This document shows, one piece after another, positions 1-5,226 of a stretch of 5,226 nucleotides of DNA (within the stretch, counting starts at the first letter, position 1; every line of letters begins with the position of its first letter). This DNA is from an uncultured Gemmatimonadota bacterium (GTDB taxonomy: Bacteria > Gemmatimonadota > Gemmatimonadetes > Gemmatimonadales > GWC2-71-9): the NCBI GenBank assembly GCA_946479825.1, contig CAMLHU010000169.1:1-5226 (forward strand), written 5' to 3'. The position numbers were made by a program, and so were the translations under genes. The notes beneath the pieces were generated by a model. The model saw nothing but the letters and a program-made list of their open reading frames with translations. It searched no databases and was not told where the DNA came from.

Positions 1-1
1 A

Positions 2-55
2 CCGGCGGTGGAGGGGCTCCCCGCGATGAGCCCGGAGCGGTTCTGGCGCTGGTGA
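2..55 (+). CDS. possible C-terminal tail of an upstream gene (cut by window edge)
   Basis: Reading from base 2 gives 17 codons, PAVEGLPAMSPERFWRW, then a TGA stop. Base 1 belongs to the preceding codon. The aromatic and charged ending looks like a natural protein C-terminus and G or C dominates the third positions, but the piece is too short to assign to a family. A second open frame from base 1 ends at the TGA at 58-60 and reads as low-complexity Gly/Pro/Ala, so I prefer frame 2. The product is not recognised. It could also be non-coding. Confidence 0.25.
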   Translation, partial: PAVEGLPAMSPERFWRW

Positions 56-112
56 TCTGAGCGCGGAGATCCACCCGACCTGCCCGGGCGTAGGGGAAGC
101 GTGGCCACTACG

Positions 113-141
113 TTCCCTCTGCGCCCGCCGCACGTTATGAT
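113..141 (+). promoter_or_regulatory. candidate sigma-70-type promoter for the sigma/anti-sigma operon
   Basis: TATGAT at 136-141 matches the -10 consensus at five of six positions. Seventeen bases upstream lies TTCCCT at 113-118, a poor -35 (three of six). Transcription would start near 147 and leave a leader of roughly 60 bases before the ATG at 206. If real, it argues against translation starting at the GTG at 101 or the ATGs at 137 and 140. No autoregulatory ECF-type promoter was recognised. The call rests on the -10 box and spacing only. Confidence 0.3.
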
Positions 142-205
142 GCGTCGTGCCCGCCGACCGGCTGAGCCCGGCCGCCGGGCGGCCCCATCCCTTCCACCAT
201 ATCCG

Positions 206-805
206 ATGACCCGACCCGCAGCGGTCCCGCCCACAACGCTTGACGACCAGGCGCTTGTCCTCCGGATGGCGTCCGGCGACGAGCAGGTCGTGGGTCAGCT
301 ATACGACCGCTACGGCCCGGTGCTGTACGCCACCGCGTACCGCATCACCGGGGAATCGGCCGACGCGGAAGAGGTGGTGATGGATGCCTTCGCCCAGGCC
401 TGGCGCGACGCCGCCCGCTACGATCCCCGCCGCGGCTCGGTGGGCGCCTGGCTGATGACCATCACCCGGACCCGTGCCCTCGACCTGGTCCGAAGCCGCG
501 GTCGCCGGGCGCGGACGCTCGAGGAACTCACCGCCGACCCGACGGCCCTGATGCCGGCCCTGCCGGGTGGCGATCCGGTCGAGGCGACGGAACGGAACGA
601 GCGGCGCCGCCAGCTCGGCGCCGCGCTGCAGACCCTCTCCGCGCCGCAGCGCCAGGCGGTCGAACTGGCCTTCTACGGCGGCCTCTCGCATTCCGAGATC
701 GCCGAACGCCTCGACGAGCCGCTCGGCACCGTGAAGACCCGCGTGCGCCTCGGCCTCCAGAAGCTGCGCGAGGCGCTTCGCCCCTACTACGGGATGTCGG
801 CATGA
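206..805 (+). CDS. ECF-type RNA polymerase sigma factor (sigma-70 family, SigK/RpoE-like)
   Basis: An alternative sigma factor that would direct RNA polymerase to a small stress or envelope regulon when released by the anti-sigma factor encoded next. From the ATG at 206 it has 199 residues, the usual ECF size. Region 2 spans about residues 13-100 (LYDRYGPVLYATAYR, then DAEEVVMDAFAQAW, the core-binding and -10 recognition part). After a variable acidic/Pro linker (about 105-135), region 4 follows at about 140-193, with the helix-turn-helix GLSHSEIAERLDEPLGTVKT that reads the -35. Regions 1 and 3 are absent, as expected for an ECF. The start is uncertain. A GTG at 101 after AGGGGA would add 35 residues, but those are Pro/Arg-rich, lie outside the conserved domain and have clearly lower third-position GC. 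No good Shine-Dalgarno precedes 206. The stop overlaps the anti-sigma start (ATGA), so the two genes are translationally coupled. The family is certain; the target regulon is unknown. Confidence 0.93.
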   Translation: MTRPAAVPPTTLDDQALVLRMASGDEQVVGQLYDRYGPVLYATAYRITGESADAEEVVMDAFAQAWRDAARYDPRRGSVGAWLMTITRTRALDLVRSRGRRARTLEELTADPTALMPALPGGDPVEATERNERRRQLGAALQTLSAPQRQAVELAFYGGLSHSEIAERLDEPLGTVKTRVRLGLQKLREALRPYYGMSA

Positions 806-1629
806 GCCCGCGCGAATCGCTCCAGGATCTCGCGGCCGACTACGCCCTCGGCCTGCTCTCGGCCGAGGACGCCGCCGCGTTCGAGCAGGAACTGGCCCAG
901 TCACCGGGCCTGCAGTGGGTGGTCCGCGAATACCGCGAGGCGCTGGCCCTGCTCCCGCTGGCCGATCGGAGCGGGCCCACCCCGCCGACGGACCTGCGCG
1001 ACCGCGTGATCGCCCGGATCTCGGGGGCGGGAACGCGGCCGGCCCCCGATGCGCCGCCTCCCGCCGCGGCGACGCCTGACACAGGCGTCACCCCGTTGGC
1101 GGCGCCTCGGACGCGCACGCCGGCGCCACTCTGGCTTGCACTCGCCGCCAGCCTGGCCGCGGCCGTCGGACTGGGCTACCAGTGGCGCAGCGCGGTCCGC
1201 GCGGCGGGGGGCCGGGAGATCGCGCTTCAGACCGCGCTCGACTCCGTCTCGCGCCAGCTCTCCGCGCGCGACGCGACCCTCCGCAGCATCTTCGCCCCCG
1301 GCGTCGAGCTGCACGTGCTTCGCTCGACGGGCGCGCCGGAGCCGGGCGTCGAAGTGTTCTGGAACCGCAAGCAGCATCAGGCGCTGCTGTACGCTTTCAA
1401 TCTCCCGGTCGCCCCCAAGGGCCGGACCTACCAGCTCTGGGTGATGCAGGACCAGAAGCCCGTGCCGTCGGTGACCTTTGACGTCGCGCCGGACGGCCAC
1501 GTCCTGCTGGACCGGGTGCCGATGCCGACGGAGGGTGGCGTCCAGGCGTTCGCCGTCACCGAGGAGCCGGCCGGCGGATCCCCTGCGCCTACCACCCCCG
1601 TCCTCCTGCTCGCCACCGTTCCTTCCTGA
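802..1629 (+). CDS. RskA-like membrane anti-sigma factor
   Basis: Binds and inhibits the upstream ECF sigma factor at the membrane; in this family release occurs by regulated proteolysis. The 275-residue protein has an N-terminal cytoplasmic helical domain (about 5-73, with LAADYALGLLSAEDAAAFEQ typical of anti-sigma N-termini). A Pro/Ala linker (75-108) is followed by a single transmembrane helix (about 109-126, LWLALAASLAAAVGLGY). A polar, possibly coiled-coil segment (about 137-162) leads to an extracytoplasmic RskA C-terminal domain (about 168-273) with GRTYQLWVMQ and AVTEEPAGGSPAPTTPV, hallmark strings of that domain. The protein contains no cysteine, so the zinc-binding HxxxCxxC of ZAS-type anti-sigmas is absent. 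The start codon lies in the sigma stop (ATGA), which supports cognate pairing. The extracytoplasmic signal cannot be deduced. RskA named for Mycobacterium is the family reference, not a claim of orthology. Confidence 0.92.
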   Translation: MSPRESLQDLAADYALGLLSAEDAAAFEQELAQSPGLQWVVREYREALALLPLADRSGPTPPTDLRDRVIARISGAGTRPAPDAPPPAAATPDTGVTPLAAPRTRTPAPLWLALAASLAAAVGLGYQWRSAVRAAGGREIALQTALDSVSRQLSARDATLRSIFAPGVELHVLRSTGAPEPGVEVFWNRKQHQALLYAFNLPVAPKGRTYQLWVMQDQKPVPSVTFDVAPDGHVLLDRVPMPTEGGVQAFAVTEEPAGGSPAPTTPVLLLATVPS

Positions 1630-1640
1630 TCCTGCCGGAC

Positions 1641-1684
1641 CACGGAATCCCCCCCGGGGGCCGCTGAGCCCCGGGGGGATCGTG
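1641..1684 (+). terminator. strong GC hairpin ending the sigma/anti-sigma operon
   Basis: Twelve bases after the anti-sigma stop there is an inverted repeat. CACG (1641-1644) pairs with CGTG (1681-1684), and a C-run (1649-1655) pairs with the G-run 1673-1678. GGGGC (1657-1661) pairs with GCCCC (1668-1672), closing a 6-base loop CGCTGA. The stem has about 15 pairs with small bulges. No real U-tract follows (TAAGGTGGTATATTT), so it is not a textbook intrinsic terminator. It may terminate with help, or protect the 3' end. Its position between two operons supports the terminator reading. Confidence 0.65.
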
Positions 1685-1692
1685 TAAGGTGG

Positions 1693-1714
1693 TATATTTC
1701 AACCAGATGGTTGA
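1693..1714 (+). promoter_or_regulatory. -10-like box abutting a perfect 7+7 palindrome (putative repressor operator)
   Basis: TATATT (1693-1698, five of six matches to TATAAT) is followed directly by TCAACCA-GA-TGGTTGA (1699-1714), a perfect inverted repeat with 7-base arms and a 2-base centre. A transcript from this box would start inside the palindrome, the classic place for a repressor site. No convincing -35 is present; that position falls in the G-run of the hairpin upstream. The arrangement resembles operators I recall in front of ArsR/SdpR-type repressor genes, but no such gene follows, so the regulated unit would be lipA-pdh. The symmetry is certain; the function is inferred. Confidence 0.4.
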
Positions 1715-1784
1715 TTATGGCCTCGGCGGCACTCCCTACCGCCACGCCCCCTCTATACCTTCATCCCGCTCGTGAACCCTCCTT

Positions 1785-1789
1785 GAGGG
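1785..1789 (+). promoter_or_regulatory. ribosome binding site of lipA
   Basis: GAGGG lies nine bases before the ATG at 1799, and no comparable purine run precedes another in-frame start nearby. It supports the chosen lipA start. A TATACC box at 1754-1759 might be a second -10 for this gene, but I find no matching -35. Confidence 0.5.
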
Positions 1790-1798
1790 CGGTCCCGA

Positions 1799-2758
1799 AT
1801 GGCGGCACCCGTGCTGGTCCAGCTCACCCGTGGCAATCCCGAGGCCCCGTCGGCCGCGGGGCCTCGCCTGCCGGCCCCGCCGGCGCTCGAGCGCAAGCCG
1901 GGCTGGCTCAAGGTCAAGGCGCCGGGGGGCGGGACCTACCTCGACGTCAAGCGGATGATGCGGGAGCTGGACCTCCATACCGTGTGCGAGGAGGCCCGCT
2001 GCCCCAACATCGGGGAATGCTGGGAGCACCGCGCCGCGACGTTCATGATCCTGGGCGACGTGTGCACCCGGAACTGCGCCTATTGCGCGGTCTCCCACGG
2101 GACGCCCAAGGCCTTCGACCCGCTCGAGCCCGTCCGGCTGGCCGAGGCGGTGGCGCAGATGGCGCTCCAGCACGTGGTGATCACGTCGGTGGACCGTGAC
2201 GACCTTGAGAACGGCGGCGCCGAGGCGTTCGCCGATTGCATCACCGAGATCAAGCGCCGGCTGCCGGAGACCTCGGTCGAGGTGCTGATCCCCGACTTCA
2301 AGGGGTCGGAGCGGGCGCTCCAGATCGTGATGGACGCGAAGCCCGACATCCTGAACCACAACCTCGAGACCGCCGAGCGGCTCTATCGGCTGGCACGGCC
2401 CGGGGGCCGCTACGACCGTGCCCTCCGGGTGCTGGGCAACGCGCGCCAGATGGGCGGCCCCGGGGCGCTCACCAAGTCCGGGATCATCCTGGGCATGGGC
2501 GAGGAGTGGGACGAAGTGGTGCAGTGCATGAAGGACCTCCGGCGGGTGGACGTGAACATCCTCACGCTCGGCCAGTACCTGCGGCCGAGCGAGGGCCACC
2601 TGCCGGTGGTGCGGTACTACACGCCCCAGGAGTTCGCCGAGCTGGCCGCGATCGGCCACCGCCTCGGCTTCAAGCACGTCCAGGCCAGCCCGCTCACCCG
2701 CTCCTCCTACCACGCGTGGGAGCAGGTGGAGCAGGCCCGAACCGCGTCGGAGACCTGA
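1799..2758 (+). CDS. lipA: lipoyl synthase (radical SAM, EC 2.8.1.8)
   Basis: Inserts two sulfur atoms into the protein-bound octanoyl group, making the lipoyl cofactor needed by E2 of pyruvate dehydrogenase. The length, 319 residues, is normal. All family cysteines are present: C63, C68 and C74 (CEEARCPNIGEC, CX4CX5C) hold the auxiliary, sacrificed iron-sulfur cluster. C89, C93 and C96 (CTRNCAYC, CX3CX2C) hold the radical SAM cluster. The C-terminal RSSY at 301-304 supplies the conserved serine ligand of the auxiliary cluster. Other family strings are VITSVDRDDLENGGA, NHNLET and KSGIILGMGE. The first ~35 residues are a variable Pro-rich extension. The gene opens the operon, and its TGA shares the A of the pdhA ATG (TGATG), implying translational coupling. 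No lipB (octanoyltransferase) or lplA is in the window. The cytosolic enzyme is fully intact and the assignment is secure. Confidence 0.98.
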   Translation: MAAPVLVQLTRGNPEAPSAAGPRLPAPPALERKPGWLKVKAPGGGTYLDVKRMMRELDLHTVCEEARCPNIGECWEHRAATFMILGDVCTRNCAYCAVSHGTPKAFDPLEPVRLAEAVAQMALQHVVITSVDRDDLENGGAEAFADCITEIKRRLPETSVEVLIPDFKGSERALQIVMDAKPDILNHNLETAERLYRLARPGGRYDRALRVLGNARQMGGPGALTKSGIILGMGEEWDEVVQCMKDLRRVDVNILTLGQYLRPSEGHLPVVRYYTPQEFAELAAIGHRLGFKHVQASPLTRSSYHAWEQVEQARTASET

Positions 2759-3777
2759 TGTCCCCAGCAAGCGCGACCGCCCTGCCGAAGAAGATCGACG
2801 CGCAGACGGCGGAGCAGTACCGGACCTACCTGCGGCAGATGCTGCAGATCCGCCGTTTCGAGGAGCGCGCCGGCGAGGCGTACAGCCTCGGCAAGATCGG
2901 CGGCTTCTGCCACCTCTATATCGGCCAGGAGGCCGTGGCGGTGGGCAGCATCGCGGCGCTCCGGCCCGACGACTACCTCACCTGCAGCTACCGCGATCAC
3001 GGGCACGCCCTGGCCCGGGGCATGACCGCCCGGGCGGTGATGGCCGAGCTGTTCGGCAAGGCGGCGGGGTGCACCAGCGGCAAGGGCGGCTCGATGCACC
3101 TGTTCGACGCCTCCCTCGGCTTCCTCGGCGGACACGGCATCGTGGGCGGGCACATCCCGCTCACCACCGGGATGGCGTTCGCCATCAAGTACCGCGGCGG
3201 CGACCAGGTGGCGCTCTGCTACTTCGGCGAGGCGGCGGTGAACAACGGCGCCTTCCACGAGGCGCTCAACATGGCCGCGCTCTGGAAGCTGCCGGCCATC
3301 TTCATCTGCGAGAACAACCGGTACGGGATGGGCACGGCGCTGGAGCGCGCCAGCGCCATCTACGACATCTCCGAGCGCGCCTGCTCGTACGACATGGCCA
3401 ACGAGGTGGTGGACGGCCAGGACGTGCTCGCGGTGCGGGCGGCCACCGACCGCGCCTGCGCGCGGGCCCGGAAGGAGAGCCTCCCCACCCTGCTCGAGAT
3501 CCGCACCTACCGGTTCATGGGCCACTCGATGTCCGACCCGATCCACGGCCACTACCGGACCAAGGAAGAGGTGGACGAGCAGCGCAAGCGCGACCCGATC
3601 AGCACCTGGAGCCAGCGGCTCATCGCGGCGGGGGTGATGGACGAGGCCGCGATCAAGGCGATGGACGCGGAGGTCACGGCGGAGATGGAGGACGCGGTGA
3701 AGTTCGCCGACGAGGCCCCCGAGCCCGCGGCCGAGGAGCTCTGGACCGACGTGTACGCGCCGACGGGGGGGAACTGA
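2758..3777 (+). CDS. pdhA: pyruvate dehydrogenase E1 component, alpha subunit (EC 1.2.4.1)
   Basis: With PdhB it forms the thiamine-diphosphate enzyme (family assembly alpha2-beta2) that decarboxylates pyruvate and acetylates the lipoyl arm of E2. The 339 residues have the usual layout: IRRFEERAGEAYSLGKIGGF at 31-50, YRDHGHALARG at 78-88, GKGGSMHLFD at 108-117, then the thiamine-diphosphate/Mg motif. That motif reads GEA (157-159), 26 residues, then NN (186-187), instead of the family's GDG...NN, so Glu158 replaces the metal-binding Asp. The loop GHSMSDP (255-261) followed by YRT is the mitochondrial/alphaproteobacterial pyruvate type, which argues against branched-chain or acetoin dehydrogenases. 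The start at 2758 overlaps the lipA stop, with GGAG at 2749-2752 as ribosome site. An upstream in-frame extension exists only as an out-of-frame reading of lipA. Substrate assignment as pyruvate is likely but not proven by sequence alone. Confidence 0.96.
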   Translation: MSPASATALPKKIDAQTAEQYRTYLRQMLQIRRFEERAGEAYSLGKIGGFCHLYIGQEAVAVGSIAALRPDDYLTCSYRDHGHALARGMTARAVMAELFGKAAGCTSGKGGSMHLFDASLGFLGGHGIVGGHIPLTTGMAFAIKYRGGDQVALCYFGEAAVNNGAFHEALNMAALWKLPAIFICENNRYGMGTALERASAIYDISERACSYDMANEVVDGQDVLAVRAATDRACARARKESLPTLLEIRTYRFMGHSMSDPIHGHYRTKEEVDEQRKRDPISTWSQRLIAAGVMDEAAIKAMDAEVTAEMEDAVKFADEAPEPAAEELWTDVYAPTGGN

Positions 3778-3779
3778 CC

Positions 3780-4757
3780 ATGGCCGTCCTGACCTACCGC
3801 GACGCCCTCAACCAGGCGCTCCGCGAGGAGATGCAGCGCGACCCGTCGGTGTTCCTGATGGGCGAGGAAGTCGGCGTCTACAACGGCGCCTACAAGGTGA
3901 GCCGGGGCCTGCTCGAGGAGTTCGGGCCGATGCGCGTGGTGGACACGCCGATCACCGAGCTCGGCTTCGCCGGGGTCGGCGTCGGCGCGGCGATGGTCGG
4001 GCTCCGCCCGATCGTCGAGTTCATGACCTGGAACTTCGCGCTGCTCGCCATCGACCAGGTGGTCAACTCGGCCGCGAAGATGCGGTACATGAGCGGCGGC
4101 CAGGTCGGCTGTCCCATCGTGTTCCGCGGGCCGGGCGGCGCGGCGCTGCAGCTCGCCTCCCAGCACTCGCAGGCGTTCGAGAGCTACTACGCCCACATCC
4201 CCGGCCTCAAGGTGGTGATGCCCGCCACGCCGGCCGACGCCAAGGGGCTGCTCAAGAGCGCCATCCGGGACGACGACCCGGTGGTGTTCATCGAAGGCGA
4301 GATGCTCTACAACCTGAAGGGCGAGGTCCCCGACGGCGACATCGCGATCCCGATCGGCAAGGCCGACGTGAAGCGCGAGGGCTCCGACGTCACGATCATC
4401 TGCCACTCGAAGACGGTGGCGGTGGCGCTCAAGGCGGCCGAACAGCTCGCCGCCGAGAACGTCTCGGCGGAGGTGCTCGACCTGCGGACCATCCGCCCGC
4501 TCGACACCGAGGCGATCCTCGCCTCCGTGGCGAAGACGCACCGGGTGGTGGTGGCCGAGGAGGGGTGGAACTTCGCCGGCGTCGGCGCCCAGGTGGTGGA
4601 CGTCATCCAGCAGCAGGCGTTCGACGAGCTCGACGCGCCGGTCCTGCGCGTGACCGGCGCCGACGTCCCGATGCCGTACAACAAGTACCTCGAGCGCGCC
4701 GCCAAGGCGGACGCGCCCAAGGTCGTCGAGGCGTGCAAGAAGGTGCTGTACCTGTAA
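3780..4757 (+). CDS. pdhB: pyruvate dehydrogenase E1 component, beta subunit (EC 1.2.4.1)
   Basis: Partner of PdhA; it contributes the other half of the thiamine-diphosphate site and the docking surface for E2. The protein has 325 residues, normal for bacterial E1 beta without a fused lipoyl domain. The N-terminal pyrimidine-binding domain carries MGEEVGVYNGAYKVSRGL (27-44) and DTPITELGFAGVGVGAA (55-71), where E60 corresponds to the glutamate that activates the cofactor. GPGGAALQLASQHSQAFESY (117-136) holds the conserved active-site His129. The C-terminal transketolase domain includes EVLDLRTIRPLDTEAI (231-246), VVAEEGW and the VPMPYNKYLE terminal string. The start follows the pdhA stop by two bases, and a G-run at 3765-3771 acts as ribosome site. 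Spacing and matching partner types make co-transcription with pdhA near certain. No defect is seen. Confidence 0.97.
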   Translation: MAVLTYRDALNQALREEMQRDPSVFLMGEEVGVYNGAYKVSRGLLEEFGPMRVVDTPITELGFAGVGVGAAMVGLRPIVEFMTWNFALLAIDQVVNSAAKMRYMSGGQVGCPIVFRGPGGAALQLASQHSQAFESYYAHIPGLKVVMPATPADAKGLLKSAIRDDDPVVFIEGEMLYNLKGEVPDGDIAIPIGKADVKREGSDVTIICHSKTVAVALKAAEQLAAENVSAEVLDLRTIRPLDTEAILASVAKTHRVVVAEEGWNFAGVGAQVVDVIQQQAFDELDAPVLRVTGADVPMPYNKYLERAAKADAPKVVEACKKVLYL

Positions 4758-4758
4758 A

Positions 4759-4851
4759 GGGTCGTGAGTCGCGGGTCGTGAGCCGGGCTCACGCCACGGC
4801 CACGACCTCCGGGTGGCACACCCACGACGCATGACTCACGACCCACGACCC
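4759..4851. repeat. nested palindromic intergenic repeat built from GTCGTG/CACGAC words
   Basis: The pdhB-pdhC spacer is nearly all symmetric. The outer arms GGGTCGTGAGTC (4759-4770) and GACTCACGACCC (4833-4844) are perfect 12-base complements. GTCGTG (4775-4780) and CACGAC (4823-4828) continue the stem after mismatches. Inside lie two more hairpins: CGTGAGCC/GGCTCACG (4777-4793, 8 pairs, 1-base centre) and GGGTG/CACCC (4811-4823, 3-base loop). GGGTCGTGAG is also directly repeated at 4759 and 4773, and CACGACCC at 4837 and 4844. There is no U-run, so it is not a clear terminator. It could be a REP-like or miniature mobile element, or an mRNA stabiliser between the E1 and E2 genes. The symmetry is seen directly; the role is inferred. 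Confidence 0.8.
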
Positions 4852-4865
4852 ATACGAGAACCGAC

Positions 4866-5226
4866 ATGGCCACGAAAGTCGTGATGGAAGCGCTGTCCCC
4901 GACGATGGAGGAGGGTCGCCTCGTCGAGTGGAAGAAGCAGGAGGGCGACGCGGTCGCCGTGGGCGACGTCCTCGCCGAGGTCGAGACGGACAAGGCGGTG
5001 ATGGAGCTCGTGGCGCGCGCGGCGGGGACGCTGCTCAAGCAGGTCGTCCCGGTCGGGACCACGGTCCCGGTCGCGAATGTCGTGGCCTGGCTCGGCGCGC
5101 CGGGCGAGGCGGTCCCCGAGGGGGGCGGCGGCGCCCCCGCCGCGAAGCCGGCGGCGGCGAAGCCGGCCGCACCGGCGCCGTCCGCCCCGACCGGTGTATC
5201 CGACGGGTTTGAATCGCGTGCTGCCC
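4866..5226 (+). CDS. pdhC: pyruvate dehydrogenase E2 (dihydrolipoamide acetyltransferase), N-terminal fragment
   Basis: E2 forms the core of the complex and transfers the acetyl group from its lipoyl arm to CoA (EC 2.3.1.12). Only the first 120 codons lie in the window, with no stop before the edge. Residues 2-78 are a complete lipoyl domain: MEALSPTMEEGRLVEWKKQE (7-26), then EVETDKAVMELVA, where K43 in the ETDKA turn is the lysine that LipA's product modifies. Residues 82-110 form a flexible Gly/Ala/Pro/Lys linker. The peripheral-subunit-binding and catalytic domains would follow outside. The end of the fragment (about 5189-5226, GVSDGFESRAA) is less Ala/Pro-rich and uses many A/T-ending codons. 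The ATG at 4866 is the first residue of the domain; GAGAA at 4856-4860 is a weak ribosome site. A lipoyl domain alone also fits 2-oxoglutarate E2, but the position after pdhAB makes pyruvate E2 by far the best call. Confidence 0.94.
   Translation, partial: MATKVVMEALSPTMEEGRLVEWKKQEGDAVAVGDVLAEVETDKAVMELVARAAGTLLKQVVPVGTTVPVANVVAWLGAPGEAVPEGGGGAPAAKPAAAKPAAPAPSAPTGVSDGFESRAA

Noticed and set aside
54..71. GATCT/AGATC inverted repeat before the sigma gene
   Set aside because: The arms are only 5 bases with an 8-base loop, which is expected by chance and is not tied to a promoter element.
1699..1714. PdhR-type operator in front of the pyruvate dehydrogenase operon
   Set aside because: The E. 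coli PdhR site has TTGGT...ACCAA, with the arms in the opposite order to TCAACCA...TGGTTGA found here. The spacing also differs, and no GntR-family gene is nearby.
1711..2199. Open frame of 162 codons beginning before lipA
   Set aside because: It lies in another frame over lipA, its product is Gly/Arg/Ala/Pro-rich low complexity, and lipA with all motif cysteines clearly occupies the region.
1736..2770. Long minus-strand open frame opposite lipA
   Set aside because: Long antisense frames arise from high third-position GC. The product is His/Arg/Leu/Gly-rich with no domain, and the plus strand encodes lipoyl synthase.
3552..4832. Minus-strand open frame of 426 codons opposite pdhB
   Set aside because: Its His/Asp/Arg/Leu-rich translation is a mirror of the E1 beta coding pattern and has no recognisable fold or plausible start context.
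4759..4851. Simple intrinsic terminator after pdhB
   Set aside because: No T-run follows either arm, and pdhC (the functional partner) begins 15 bases later on the same strand, so complete termination here would make little sense.
4759..4851. CRISPR array
   Set aside because: The repeated words are only 6-12 bases, occur in both orientations and have no regular spacers or cas genes.

Overview
The window is GC-rich DNA, with G or C at most third codon positions, from a free-living bacterium. It has compact operons with 4-base or 1-base gene overlaps. The mitochondrial-type heterodimeric pyruvate dehydrogenase E1, lipA placed directly in front of pdhA, an RskA-type anti-sigma gene and a GTCGTG/CACGAC-type intergenic repeat would fit a Gemmatimonadota-like lineage or a similar environmental phylum. 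That placement is inference from gene style only, because no rRNA or other marker is present.

Left part (1-1684): a possible 17-residue tail of an upstream gene ends at 55. It is followed by a two-gene signalling operon, an ECF-type RNA polymerase sigma factor and its membrane-anchored RskA-like anti-sigma factor, overlapping by ATGA. The operon ends in a very strong GC hairpin at 1641-1684.

Middle spacer (1685-1798): a short regulatory region. It contains a TATATT box touching a perfect 7+7 bp palindrome, TCAACCA-GA-TGGTTGA, and then a purine-rich ribosome site in front of lipA. The palindrome also contains an ATG that begins a 22-codon reading frame. This looks like an ArsR-type operator and start region without the ArsR gene.

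Right part (1799-5226): an operon for oxidative pyruvate decarboxylation. It holds lipoyl synthase (lipA), pyruvate dehydrogenase E1 alpha (pdhA), E1 beta (pdhB) and the start of the E2 dihydrolipoamide acetyltransferase (pdhC, cut by the window end). LipA inserts the sulfurs of the lipoyl group. E1 decarboxylates pyruvate on thiamine diphosphate and passes the acetyl unit to the lipoyl lysine of E2 (K43, visible here), which delivers it to CoA. lipA, pdhA and pdhB are essentially contiguous. pdhB and pdhC are separated by about 108 bp made almost entirely of nested inverted repeats built from GTCGTG/CACGAC words.

Most of the window is conventional metabolism. I see no CRISPR array, transposase, tRNA or defence system. 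The points most worth a second look are the palindromic repeat inside the pdh operon, the orphan operator-like palindrome before lipA, the GDG-to-GEA change in the E1 alpha thiamine-diphosphate motif, and a local composition change at the end of the pdhC fragment.
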